Source of the DNA: Gaiellasilicea sp963765705 | Lineage (GTDB): Bacteria > Actinomycetota > Thermoleophilia > Gaiellales > Gaiellaceae | Length of the DNA: 64,000 bases | Direction of reading: 5' to 3' | Assembly: GCA_963765705.1 (NCBI GenBank) | Contig: CAVXXJ010000010.1 | Location: 1 to 64,000, forward strand | In this document: piece after piece, positions 19,223 to 28,740 of the stretch | Layout: every line of letters begins with the position of its first letter | Numbering within the stretch: the stretch's first letter is position 1 | Made by a program: the position numbers and the translations under genes | The notes under the pieces: model-generated | Database searches by the model: none | Told to the model about the DNA's origin: nothing | What the model saw: only the letters and a program-made list of their open reading frames with translations

Positions 19223-21459
19223 TCAGCGCCGGACGTCCTCGCAGTCGCTGTCGACGACGTCGCCGGCTGATGCGAAGACGATGTCGTTTCCGGGGCCGCA
19301 GGTGACGACGTCGAGCCCGCCGGCGACGACGTTGATGCGGTCGTCGCCGGGACCGCCGTTGATCGCGTCGCTGTCGAGGTTGCCGAAGATCTCGTCGTTG
19401 CCGTCGTCGCCGAAGATCCGGTCAGCGCCGCGATCGCCGGTGATGCGATCGTTGCCGGGATCTCCGTTGATCGTGTCGGCGCCGTCGCGGCCGGCCACGA
19501 TGTCGTTGCCGGGGCCGCCGTGGAGCTCGTCGTCGCCGTCCTCGCCGTCGACGTAGTCGTCGCCGCCGCGACCGAAGAGCCGGTCGTTGCCGAGCTTGCC
19601 GAAGATCGAGTCGTCGTCCTCGGTGCCCTGCAGCACGTCGTCGGCGAGGGTCCCCGGATGATCGACGGGAGCTCGGCGTCGTTGCCCGCCTCGAGCGCCG
19701 TCGGGATGACGAGCTCGCAGTTGAGAGCCTGTCGCGCGTCGGGAGCGTCCTGCTCGACGTAGACCGTGTCGTTGCCGGATCCGCAGTCGACGGTGTCGGC
19801 ACTGTCGTCCGCCGCGCGGATCGAGTCGTCGCCGGCGCCGCCGTCGAGCATGTCCTCGCCCGGTCCGCCGACGACCTCGTCGTTGTCGTCGCCGCCCTTG
19901 AGGACGTCCTTGCCGGAGCTGCCGTCGAGGCGATCCTGGCCAGGGCCGCCGTCCAGCCGGTCGTTGCCCGAGCCGCCGCGCAGGATGTCCTGGCCCTCGT
20001 CGCCGAGCATGTTGTCGCCACCGGCGCCGCCGTCCAGCGTGTCCTCGCCGCGCCCGCCGCTGATCTGCTCGGACCCGGACTCGCCGAACAGCTCGTCGTT
20101 GCCGTCGTCGCCGAGCATCCGCCGGTCCGACCCGCGACCGCCGCGGATCACGTCGTCGCCAGGCCCGCCCGACAGCAGCAGGTCGTTGCCGAAGCCCTTC
20201 TCGATGATCTGGTCGTCGCCCTCGCCGCCGCGGATCGTGTCGTCGCCGTCGCCGCCGTCGAGCGCGTCCTCGCCGGCACCGCCGCTGATCGTGTCGTTCC
20301 CCGTTCCGCCGTTCGCGCCGTCGTCACCGTTGCCCCCGGCGAGCCGGTCGTCGCCGGTGCTCGCCGTGAGGAAGTCGTTGCCGTCGCCGCCGTCCATGCG
20401 ATCGCTGTTGGCGCCGCCGGAGAGGCGGTCGTCGCCCGGACCGCCCACCAGGACGTCCTGCTCGCGGCCACCGCGCAGCAGGTCGTTGCCCTCGAGCCCC
20501 TCGAGGCGATCTCGCGAGCGAGTTCCGGTCAGCGTGTCGTCGCCCGCCGTGCCGCGGATCAGCGCGAGCCCCGGCTGCACGACGATCCCCGCCGGCGTCG
20601 ATCCGTCCAGATGCACGGTGTCCAGCAGGTTGCGCGAGAAGGGGCTGACGAGCGAGAGCGTGCCGCTGCCGCCGTTGGCGAAGAAGAGGCGGTTGGCGTC
20701 CGGCGTCCAGGCCGGCGTGCCGAGACCCGCACCCGCCGCGAGGCGCCGCACCTGACTCCCGCGCAGCACCACGAGGGCGCCGCTGCTGCCGCCGCGGCGG
20801 GCGCCGACGGCGAGCCGCGAGCGGCCGGGTGACAGCGCGAGGTTGCCGCCGGCGCCGTCGGGCAGCGCGATGCGCCGCTTGCGCGGGCGCGCCGCGCCGC
20901 GCGCGATGGTGCGCACGCTCCCGCGCGCTGACACGAGCGTGCGCCCGTCAGCCGTGACCGCGACGCCGGTCGCACCTGGTACGCGCACACGGCGCTGCAA
21001 GGTCCGCGCGCGGGCATCGACGATCGCCACCCGCCCGCGGTCGAGCACGACGGCAGCCAGTCGCCCGTTGCTCCCGAGCGCCATCACGCCCCCGCGCCCG
21101 CGTAACTGGACCGAGCCGAGCAGCTCCAGCGTCGCGGCACGCAGGACGCGCAGGCGTTCGCCCTGGACCGCGTAGAGCCGACGGCCGTCCGGCGAGACGG
21201 CCAGGCCCGAGACCGGCTCGCTGCCATGGACGGCACGGGCGACCTCCGTGCGCTCGTTGACGTCGAGCACGACGATCGCGGCGCCGGCGGCGACGAATCC
21301 CCGGGTGCCGTCGCCATTCACAGCCACCGCCCCGCTGGGCCCCGGAAGCGCCATCCGGGCCACCACCGCGTCCGACGAGACGTCGAGCAGCACGAGCTCG
21401 GGCGTACCGGTCGCAACGAGCGCGACACGGGCCTCAGCCAAGGAGAGCGGCCCGCGCAA
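19223..21459 (-). CDS. Large exported protein: beta-propeller plus RTX-type calcium-binding repeats
   Basis: The N-terminal 320 residues look like a WD40/YVTN propeller (LAVSPDGRRLYAVQGERLRV, GVAVTADGRTLVSARG, PAWTPDANRLFFANGGSGTL). Then come about 35 nonapeptides of the form G-x-G-x-D-x-[LIV]-x-G (GPGDDRLSG, GAGEDALDG, GSGNDRLDG), which bind calcium as a parallel beta-roll in RTX proteins. A Cys pair interrupts the run (VDCGSGNDTVYVEQ...LNCELV) and another ends it (VVTCGPGNDIV...DSDCEDV). A frame break near 19,650 separates the last 135 residues. The frame lacks a normal signal peptide; an ATG at 21,466 in another frame (MFVARAALL) may be the real start. Function unknown, probably cell surface. 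Confidence 0.75.
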
Positions 21460-21527
21460 CGAACATCAGGCGCGAGAAAACTGCTATCGAAGTCAACTGC
21501 CTTAACGTAGCAACCTGCCGGCACAGC

Positions 21528-21607
21528 GCCACTCAACGAGCCATCGTCGGCTGACGGTGATTTCCGCCAACGCCACTCGAGCGAGCCATCGTCGCGGCTG
21601 ACGGTGA
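21528..21607. repeat. Two imperfect direct repeats of about 34 nt
   Basis: The copies begin GCCACTCAACGAGCCATCGT (21,528) and GCCACTCGAGCGAGCCATCG (21,572), and both end in GCTGACGGTGA. They sit between the RTX-repeat gene and the NlpC/P60 gene. On the minus strand they could encode two SxDDGSL units, so they may belong to broken coding sequence or be regulatory. Confidence 0.45.
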
Positions 21608-21680
21608 TCGCCGGCCAGGCACAGTGCGTCAGCACGGGCCTGGCAAGGCGAGTGCCGTCAGGCGCGACGAGGGCCGCGAG

Positions 21681-22511
21681 CTAAAAGCCGACGGGGTGCA
21701 TTGCGACGTACCCCTTGCCGGTGCGCTCCGCGGCCGACTGCCAGCGCGTGCCGGCGGCGGATCGGCCGCTCGTGTCGAAGCGCAGGCCGGCGACGATCAT
21801 GTACACGTGGCTGGCGCTCCCGTACACGGTGATCCACTGTCCCGGGCCGGGCTCGAACCCCTCGGCTGAGGCGTAATCGCCGGAGACGAGCACGTTCTCC
21901 TGCATGCCTCCGGCGTGCAGCGCATAGGAGGTGGAGCCCGAGCAGTCATAACCCGCGTCCTCCCATTTGCCGTGACCGCCACCGAAGATGTACGGCGTCT
22001 TGGCGATCTTGTTGCCTGCCTCGATCACGGCCTGGACCTGAGGCGGTGCCAGCTCGGGAGCGACTGCCAGGCCGTCGAGTCCGACGGTCGCGATCATGCC
22101 CGGTCCGAGCACCAGCGGCGGCGGCTCGGGCGGCGGGGGAATGACGAACTTCTCGGCGACCGGCATCGCGCCACCGGTTGCGGCGGCCGACACGACCGCG
22201 CCTCCGTTGAGGGCAACGTCCTTGATCACCAGCGCGTCACCGCGCGTCACGACACCGTCGACCACGCGGCGCTGAACGCGCTCGAAGGTTCGCACGGCCT
22301 TGCCCGTTCCGCTGCCGTAGATGCCGTCGACGGTGGTCTTGATGCCGACCTTGACGAGGTACTTCTGCAGGACCGTCACGTCATGGCCCTTGTGGCCCTG
22401 CTTGAGGGTCCGACCGCCGAGCTGCCAATTTAGTTTTTTGGCGGACGCCGATACGGGTACGAAGAGGAACAGCGTCAGCAGACACACGGTGATGCGGTAC
22501 AGCGGCTTCAC
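21681..22511 (-). CDS. Exported NlpC/P60-type peptidoglycan hydrolase with peptidoglycan-binding domain
   Basis: An intact 276-residue wall endopeptidase. Residues 1-24 are a signal peptide (MKPLYRITVCLLTLFLFVPV). A PG_binding_1 domain follows at about 33-85 (GHKGHDVTVLQKYLVKVG, VDGIYGSGTGKAVRTFE), then a proline-rich linker (IPPPPEPPPL) and the NlpC/P60-like domain: catalytic Cys in YDCSGSTSYALHAGG and His in GSASHVYMIV. Its leader carries a c-di-AMP riboswitch, a regulator often found in front of wall hydrolases. Confidence 0.9.
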   Translation of the reverse strand: MKPLYRITVCLLTLFLFVPVSASAKKLNWQLGGRTLKQGHKGHDVTVLQKYLVKVGIKTTVDGIYGSGTGKAVRTFERVQRRVVDGVVTRGDALVIKDVALNGGAVVSAAATGGAMPVAEKFVIPPPPEPPPLVLGPGMIATVGLDGLAVAPELAPPQVQAVIEAGNKIAKTPYIFGGGHGKWEDAGYDCSGSTSYALHAGGMQENVLVSGDYASAEGFEPGPGQWITVYGSASHVYMIVAGLRFDTSGRSAAGTRWQSAAERTGKGYVAMHPVGF

Positions 22512-22534
22512 GCGGGCAAGACCCCTTCTCCCTC

Positions 22535-22690
22535 GGGTGCCTACGGGGTTAGCTGACGGGCTCGCGCAGAAAGAGCTAGCGCTATGCCGTTACATAACGG
22601 CGATTCGCCCCCGAGGCCCAGTTTCCTGCGCCCCTTTGGTTCCCCCGTTCCACCCCGAGCGTCCGGCGTGGATTCGGCTGATCACTGACC
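22535..22690 (-). promoter_or_regulatory. Cyclic di-AMP riboswitch (ydaO/yuaA class)
   Basis: Read on the minus strand, the leader has the class features in order: CCGAATCCACGCCGGACGCT, GAACGGGGGAACC, GGGGGCGAATCGCC, a variable hairpin (CCGTTATGTAACGG) and the 3-prime strand CCCGTCAGCTAACCCCGTAG. It ends about 24 nt before the hydrolase start. Known members turn gene expression off when c-di-AMP is high and often control cell-wall hydrolases in actinobacteria. Confidence 0.88.
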
Positions 22691-22768
22691 GGCGGAACCC
22701 TAGCGTACGTTCAGGACGAATGCACGCGCGAGGTTCATAAATCGCCCACATAGCGTGGTCATCCGCGA

Positions 22769-23900
22769 TTAGCCATCGAGCACCGCGTCGGCGAGTGCCA
22801 GCGCCACCTCGGCCCGAGTCCGCAACGTGGCCGCCAGGACGTACTCGCCGGGCGTGTGGGCGCCGCCGCCGCGCGGTCCCAGCCCGTCCACCGTGAGTGT
22901 GATCGCGGCGGCCATGTAGCTCGCGTCGCTCGCACCGCCGCGCGCCGCCCCGACGATCGGGCGCCCCAGCCGCACGCTGGCGGCGGCCAGCAGCGGTGCG
23001 GTTCGCTCACGCGAGTCCATGCCCGGCCAGCGCCGTAGCAACCCGCTCTCGAGCCGCACGCCGTCGACCTCCGCCGGAAGGTCGCCGAGCACCGAGTCGA
23101 ACGTCTCGAGCTCGTCTGCACGCAGGTCGCACAGCAGCTCGCCCGCCGCCGGGACGACGTTGAAGGCATCGCCACAGTGCACGACCGTCGGCACGGCCGT
23201 GAGATGGCTGGGCCCCAGGGGGTCGTGGCGCGCGCCGATCGCCTGTGCCGCCGCGGCGAGCGCGAGCAGCGCGTTGGCGCCGTTCTCCGGCGCCGAGCCC
23301 GAGTGGGCCGAGCGACCGTGCGCGCGAACGCGCAGCGTGCCGGCGGCCTTGCGCCGCACGACGACCGCATCCTCGCCGTCGGGGCTGAGCTCGCCGCCCT
23401 CGAAGCACAGGCAGGCGTCCCAGCCCGCGAAGCGCGCGCTGTGCACGAAGTCGCCGGCACGCCACTCCTCGTCGCAGACGAGCAGCAGGGCGACCTGCTC
23501 GAAGCGCCCGGAATGGGAGCGCGAGCTCGCGCAGGACGCCGAGCGCCAGGACGTCGCCCCCCTTCATGTCGACCGAGCCCGAGCCGACGAGCCGCTCGCC
23601 GTCACGCTCCAGCCTGCGGTGGTCCTCGTGCCGGTGGACCGTGTCGACGTGGCCGAGCAGGACGACCCGGCCTGTGCCTGTTCCCTGCAGCGTCAGGATG
23701 AGGTCGGCGGCGTGACCGGCCGAGGAGCACGGGGCGCGCTCGGCGCGGACGCCCGTGGGCGCCAGCTGCGTCGCGAGCGCGAATGCCTGCTCTGCTCCGG
23801 CAACGTCGCCCGAGGGCGAGGAGATCGCCACCATGCGCGCGAGCTCGTCGGGCGCGCGGGCGGCGATCCGCTCAGCGGCCTGTGCGATCCACTCCGTCAA
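22769..23900 (-). CDS. M20 family metallopeptidase (ArgE/DapE/CPG2-type)
   Basis: A di-zinc amidohydrolase of about 376 residues. Metal and catalytic residues are visible: His84 and Asp86 in GHVDTVHRH, Asp111 in VDMKGGDV, and the Glu pair in CDEEWRAGDF. The dimerisation domain starts near RVRAHGRSAHSGSAPENGAN, and a C-terminal His lies in GGGAHTPGEYV. One frame break lies near 23,510. Its start overlaps the sufD stop (ATGA), so it is the last gene of the suf operon; whether it works with Fe-S assembly is unclear. Substrate not predictable. Confidence 0.88.
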
Positions 23901-25167
23901 CCGCCGAGGACGGCTTCGAGACGCCGTTCGAGCGCTCCGGCGACGGCCTCGCGCACGAACCCGGGCTCGAACCGCTCAACGGTCGCCTCCAGGAAGCCCT
24001 CGATGACGAGCCGCTTCGCGCGCTCGGGCGGAAGGCCGCGCGAGCGCAGGTAGAAGAGCTGCTCAGGATCGATCTGCGCGATCGCCGCCGCATGGGTGCA
24101 GCGCACGTCGTTGGCGAGGATCTCCAGCCCGGGGATCGAATCGGCATGCGCGGTCTTCGTCAGCAGCAGGTTGCGCGATTCCTGGAAGGCATCGATCTGC
24201 TGGGCACCGGGATCGACCTTGATCATGCCCGACCAGACCGTGTTCGAGCGTCCGTCGAGGATGCCGCGGAACGCGAGGTCGGAGGTCGTGTTCGGCGCCG
24301 CGTGCTCCTGCGTCGTCGCGTAGTCCAGATGCTGGCGGCCGTGGGTCGCGTAGGCGCCGGTGACCTTGGCATCCGCGCCGGCGCCGGCGAGCTTGGTGTC
24401 CATCGCCACCCGTCCGTTGCCCGGCGCCGAAGCCGAGCGCGATCCAGTCCAGGGAGCCGTCGCGCTCGATCGACCGCGCGCTGTGCGCCGAAGATCCACG
24501 ACTTCTCGCCGAGCCCCTGCGCACAGACGTAGCGCAGGCTCGCGTTCTGACCGACGGAGAGCTCGCTGACGGTGCTGAACAACGCCGTGGAGCCGGTGGC
24601 GGCGTCGGCGGAGACGTACTGCTCCCAGACCTCGGCCTGCGCCCCCTCCTCGAGGACGACGAGCGTGCGCCAGTGCAGCGCGGTCTGCGCCTGCGACTGG
24701 ACCACCGTGACGACGATCGGCGTCGGCAGCGTCACGCCGCGCGGGACGTAGACGAACGCGCCGCCCTGCCAGTCGGCCTCGTTGCGAGCGACGAACGGGT
24801 CGTCGGCGCCGACGATCGAGCCGAAGTGGCGCTCGACGAGGTCCGGATGCGCCTGCACGGCAGCGCTGAGCGACATGACGAGCACGCCGTCGGGGGCGGG
24901 CTCCAGCGGATCGGCGAAGACGTTGTCGACCTGCTCGAGCAGGATCGCGCCCGCCGGTGCCTCGACGACGCCGAGGCCGGAGGCGTCGACATCGGCAGAC
25001 TCGGGCCTGACGAAGGCGTCGAGGTCGAGGCTCTTGAGCGAGGTGAACTCCCAGCCGGGGTTCCCGCGGTAGGTCGGCAGCGGGAGGGAGTCCCTGAACG
25101 CGACGGCGCGCTCGCGGCGCGCCGTCAGCCAGGCGGGCTCCCTCGTCGCCGTGGACGAACTAGCCAA
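23897..25167 (-). CDS. sufD: Fe-S cluster assembly protein SufD
   Basis: A scaffold subunit of the SufBCD complex. The N-terminus GNPGWEFTSLKSLDLDAF is typical of SufD, the core contains NEADWQGGAFVYVPRGVTL and LVVLEEGAQAEVWEQYVS, and the C-terminus has AAPNTTSDLAFRGILDGRSN, DPEQLFYLRSRGLPPERAKR and GFLEATVERF. Frame breaks near 24,430 and 24,480 interrupt the middle. It overlaps the end of sufB by 8 nt. About 422 residues. Confidence 0.94.
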
Positions 25168-26593
25168 TTGAGCCCTCCATCTGAAGCTCGATGAGGCGGT
25201 TCATCTCGACCGCGTACTCCATCGGCAGCTCCTTGACGATCGGCTCGATGAACCCGTTGACGATGAGCTTGCCGGCCTCTTCCTCCGACAGCCCGTGGGA
25301 CATGAGGTAGAAGAGCTGCTCGTCGCCGACCTTCGAGACGGTCGCCTCGTGACCGACGTTGACGTCGTTCTCGCCGATGCGGATCGTCGGGTAGGTGTCC
25401 GAGCGCGAGAGGTCGTCGAGCAGCAGGGCGTCGCAGACGACCTTCGACTTCGAGCCGTGCGCGCCCTTGGCGACCTCGAGCAGTCCGCGGTAGGAGCCGC
25501 GCCCGCCGTCCTTGGAGATCGACTTGGCGAAGATGTTCGACGTCGTGTTCGGCGCCGCGTGGACGATCTTGCCACCCGCGTCCTGGTGCTGGCCGGCGCC
25601 GGCGAAGGCGATCGAGAGGATCTCGCCGTGCGCCCGCTCGCCGGTGAGGTAGACCGACGGGTACTTCATCGTGAGCTTCGAGCCGAGGTTGCAGTCGACC
25701 CACTCGACGGTCGCGTCACGCTCGGCGATCGCACGCTTGGTGACGAGGTTGAACACGTTCGTCGACCAGTTCTGCACCGTCGTGTAGCGGATCCGCGCGC
25801 CGGGCTTGGCGATCAGCTCGACCACCGCGGAGTGCAGCGAGTCCGACGAGTACGTCGGCGCCGTGCAGCCCTCGACGTAATGCACGTAGGAGCCCTCGTC
25901 GGCGATGATCAGCGTGCGCTCGAACTGGCCCATGTTCTCGGTGTTGATGCGGAAGTAGGCCTGCAGCGGCATCTCGATGTGCACGCCCGGCGGGACGTAG
26001 ACGAACGAGCCGCCCGACCAGACCGCGCTGTTGAGCGCCGCGAGCTTGTTGTCGTTCGCCGGGATGATCGTGGCGAAATACTCCTTGATGATGTCCTCGT
26101 GCTCGCGCAGGCCCGAGTCCATGTCCATGAAGATGACGCCCTGCGCCGCGAGCTTCTCGTTGATCTGGTGGTAGACGACCTCGGACTCGTACTGCGCGCC
26201 GACGCCGGAGAGGAACTTGCGCTCGGCCTCCGGGATGCCGAGGCGGTCGAACGTCTTCTTGACGTCGTCGGGGACGTCGTCCCAGGAGCGCTCGGCGCGC
26301 TCGGAGGCGCGCACGAAGTAATGGATGTTGTCGAAGTCGACCTCGGCCAGGTGCGGCGAGCCCCATGTCGGCATCGGGCGGGCGAGGAAGTACTCCAGCG
26401 CCTTGAGGCGGAAGTCGCGCATCCACTGCGGCTCGCTCTTGAACTCGGAGATCTTCTCGACGAGCTCCTTCGTCAAGCCCTTGGGCGCCTTGTACAGGTA
26501 GTTCTCGGCGTCGTGGAAGCCGTACTTCTCCGTGTAGTCGGAGTTGATGCCCTGCAGGCTCTCCTGCTCGGCAATGGTCTCGGGAGTTGCCAT
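25160..26593 (-). CDS. sufB: Fe-S cluster assembly scaffold SufB
   Basis: An intact 477-residue scaffold on which the cluster is built together with SufC and SufD. Diagnostic segments: YTEKYGFHDAENYLYKAPKG, IPEAERKFLSGVGAQYESEV, SGGSFVYVPPGVHIEMPLQA, GSYVHYVEGCTAPTYSSDSL (with the functional Cys), YPSVYLTGERAHGEILSIAF and EEEAGKLIVNGFIEPIVKEL. It lies 5 bp behind the Rieske gene. One of the few long genes here without an indel. Confidence 0.97.
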   Translation of the reverse strand: MATPETIAEQESLQGINSDYTEKYGFHDAENYLYKAPKGLTKELVEKISEFKSEPQWMRDFRLKALEYFLARPMPTWGSPHLAEVDFDNIHYFVRASERAERSWDDVPDDVKKTFDRLGIPEAERKFLSGVGAQYESEVVYHQINEKLAAQGVIFMDMDSGLREHEDIIKEYFATIIPANDNKLAALNSAVWSGGSFVYVPPGVHIEMPLQAYFRINTENMGQFERTLIIADEGSYVHYVEGCTAPTYSSDSLHSAVVELIAKPGARIRYTTVQNWSTNVFNLVTKRAIAERDATVEWVDCNLGSKLTMKYPSVYLTGERAHGEILSIAFAGAGQHQDAGGKIVHAAPNTTSNIFAKSISKDGGRGSYRGLLEVAKGAHGSKSKVVCDALLLDDLSRSDTYPTIRIGENDVNVGHEATVSKVGDEQLFYLMSHGLSEEEAGKLIVNGFIEPIVKELPMEYAVEMNRLIELQMEGSIG

Positions 26594-26598
26594 ATGGG

Positions 26599-26916
26599 TT
26601 ACTCAACCTCCAGCTTGATCATGTCGTCCTCGACGCGGACTGGGAACGTCTCGATGGGAACGTAGGCAGGCAGCGTCATCGGCTTGCCGGTGTGAAGATC
26701 GAACAGCGACCCGTGCCGCACGCACTCGATCGTGCAGCGCTCCGGGTCGAACTCGCCGTCGGCGAGGTTTCCGTCGTCGTGCGAGCAGCGGTCCTCGACC
26801 GCCAGCAGCACGCCGTTGCAGTTGAAGATCCCGATCTCGAGGTCCTCCCACTCGACCACGCGCGAGCGGCCGGGCGGCAGCTCGGAGAGCGGGCAGATGT
26901 CGAGTAGCTCGGTCAT
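26599..26916 (-). CDS. Rieske [2Fe-2S] ferredoxin-like protein
   Basis: A 105-residue electron carrier. The cluster ligands are in place: Cys44-x-His46 (RCSHDDG) and Cys65-x-x-His68 (ECVRHGS). The start ATG gives MTELLDICPLSELPPG, usual for the NirD/ferredoxin subgroup, with no membrane anchor. It sits between sufU and sufB. Small Rieske proteins are common inside actinobacterial suf operons, though their task there is not settled. Confidence 0.92.
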   Translation of the reverse strand: MTELLDICPLSELPPGRSRVVEWEDLEIGIFNCNGVLLAVEDRCSHDDGNLADGEFDPERCTIECVRHGSLFDLHTGKPMTLPAYVPIETFPVRVEDDMIKLEVE

Positions 26917-27044
26917 GGAAACGGTCGAGCGTCCAATCCCGTCCTGGGCGCTCGGATTTGTCCTTGAGGCAGTGTAGCCGCCCGGATGCGTGCGTGATAG
27001 GACGGTCGCGCAATGCGCCGGCCGCGACGGCCGGTGCGCCTCGA

Positions 27045-27500
27045 TCAGAGGTGATCGGCGCCCGTCGGATGGCGCTCGAGTCCGCCTTCGGCCTCGCTGG
27101 GCGGGGTCTCCGGCTCCCAGTCGACCGCCGCTCCCAGCGCGGCGCCCTTGAGCACCTTGAGGGTCAGCAGCGCGCACTTCAGCCGCGTCGCGGAGATCTT
27201 GATGCCGAGCAGATCGAGGACGTACTGGCGATCGAGCTTCAGCAGCTCGTCGATCGTCATCCCCTTGATCTCGTCGGACGTCATCGAGGCGGAGGCCTGG
27301 CTGATCGCGCAGCCGTGCCCGGAGAAGCGCAGATCCTCGATCTTGCCGTCGTCGGTCGTGCGGATCTCGACCGTCAGCTCGTCGCCGCAGAGCGGGTTGG
27401 AGTCCTTGAAGGTGAGGTCGAAGGGATCGAGATGGCCCCAGTTGTGCGGGCGCTTGTAGTGCTCGAGGATCTCCTCGCGATAGATCGAGTCCATGCTCAC
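27045..27500 (-). CDS. sufU: SufU sulfur-transfer protein
   Basis: The zinc-dependent sulfur acceptor of SufS. The three Cys and the Asp that bind zinc are visible: NPLCGDEL, GHGCAISQAS and RLKCALL. I chose the GTG at 27,500, about 8 nt behind AAAGGGAG, giving VSMDSIYREEILEHYKRPHN. About 151 residues, intact. The C-terminus has an acidic tail. A 128-bp gap separates it from the Rieske gene; nothing else was seen there. Confidence 0.95.
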   Translation of the reverse strand: MSMDSIYREEILEHYKRPHNWGHLDPFDLTFKDSNPLCGDELTVEIRTTDDGKIEDLRFSGHGCAISQASASMTSDEIKGMTIDELLKLDRQYVLDLLGIKISATRLKCALLTLKVLKGAALGAAVDWEPETPPSEAEGGLERHPTGADHL

Positions 27501-27522
27501 GGCGCGCACTCCCTTTCAGAGG

Positions 27523-28740
27523 TCATTCGAAGATCCGCCGGACGTCCTGGAGGGCATCGATGAGCGCGTCGACGTCGGCGCGGGTGTTGTGGACGGCGAA
27601 CGATGCCCGTGTCGTGGCCGCGACCCCGAAGCGCTGCATCAGCGGCTGGGCGCAGTGGTGCCCGGCGCGCACGCAGACCTCGTGACTGCCGAGGATCTCG
27701 GCGATGTCGTGCGGGTGGGCGATGTCGAGCGTGAAGGCGACGAGCGCGCCGCGCTTGTCGGCGTCCAGCGGGCCCATGATCGTCACGTCGGGGATCTCGC
27801 CGAGGCGATCCAGCGCGTACGCGCAGAGGTCACGCTCGTGCGCACGGATCGCGTCCATCCCGATTGCCGACACGAAGTCGACCGCGGCGCCGAGCCCGAT
27901 CGCCTCGGCGATGTTGGACGTGCCGGCCTCGAACTTCGCCGGCAGCTGGCCCCAGCGGATCTCCTCGATCGAGACCGAGCTGATCATGTGCCCGCCGCCG
28001 AGGAACGGCGGCATCGCGTCGAGCAGCGCCTTGCGCCCGTGCAGGATGCCGATGCCGGTCGGGCCGTAGAGCTTGTGGCCGGTCCAGGCGTAGAAGTCGG
28101 CGTCGAGCTCGGTGAGGTCGACCGCGAACTGCGGGACCGCCTGCGAGCCGTCGACCACGACGACCGCGCCCGCGGCATGCGCCCGCCTGACGATCTCGGC
28201 AACCGGGTTGATCGTGCCCGCGGCGTTGGACACGTGGCCGACCGCGACGAGCTTGACGGTGCCGGTCGCGAGCAGCTCGTCGAGCTGGTCGAGCTTGAGC
28301 TGGCACTCGTCGTCGACCTCGATCATCTCCAGCTGCGCGCCGGTCTCCTTGCAGAGCATGTGCCAGGGAACGAAGTTCGAATGGTGCTCGAGCTGGGTCG
28401 TCACGACGCGATCGCCGGGACCGACGTTCGCCCGCCCCCACGAGTACGCGACGAGGTTCAGCGCCTCGGTCGCGTTCTTCGTGAAGATCGTGCAGTTCGC
28501 CGGCCAGTTGACGAAAGCGGCGATGCGGTCACGCGCGCCCTCGAAGAGCTCGGTCGCCTCCGCCGCCAGCGCGTAGACGCTGCGATGCACGGTGCCGCGA
28601 TGCTGCTCGTAGTAGTCGGCCATCGCGTCGATGACGACCTGCGGCGTCTGCGACGTCGCGGCGGCGTCCATGTAGACCATCCCCTCCCGCCGCAGGGAGG
28701 GGAAGTCCGTGGCCAGCGGTGTGTCGGCCAGGGTGCTCAT
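27523..28740 (-). CDS. sufS: Cysteine desulfurase SufS
   Basis: A PLP enzyme of about 405 residues that takes sulfur from cysteine. MVYMDAAATSQTPQVVIDAM opens the fold, YAWTGHKLYGPTGIG holds the PLP lysine, and VRAGHHCAQPLMQRF holds the active-site Cys that carries the persulfide. HRSVYALAAEAT and QLEHHSNFVPWHML are class II (SufS) features. The frame is intact. Its ATG overlaps the sufC stop (TAATG). Confidence 0.96.
   Translation of the reverse strand: MSTLADTPLATDFPSLRREGMVYMDAAATSQTPQVVIDAMADYYEQHRGTVHRSVYALAAEATELFEGARDRIAAFVNWPANCTIFTKNATEALNLVAYSWGRANVGPGDRVVTTQLEHHSNFVPWHMLCKETGAQLEMIEVDDECQLKLDQLDELLATGTVKLVAVGHVSNAAGTINPVAEIVRRAHAAGAVVVVDGSQAVPQFAVDLTELDADFYAWTGHKLYGPTGIGILHGRKALLDAMPPFLGGGHMISSVSIEEIRWGQLPAKFEAGTSNIAEAIGLGAAVDFVSAIGMDAIRAHERDLCAYALDRLGEIPDVTIMGPLDADKRGALVAFTLDIAHPHDIAEILGSHEVCVRAGHHCAQPLMQRFGVAATTRASFAVHNTRADVDALIDALQDVRRIFE

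Noticed and set aside
19766..20755. A Ser/Pro-rich 329-codon plus-strand frame
   Set aside because: It is the mirror of the Gly/Asp repeat codons of the RTX-type gene.
25295..26665. A 456-codon plus-strand frame opposite sufB
   Set aside because: Antisense to an intact, well-conserved gene; its Arg/Asp/Val-rich content is what high-GC codon bias produces on the other strand.
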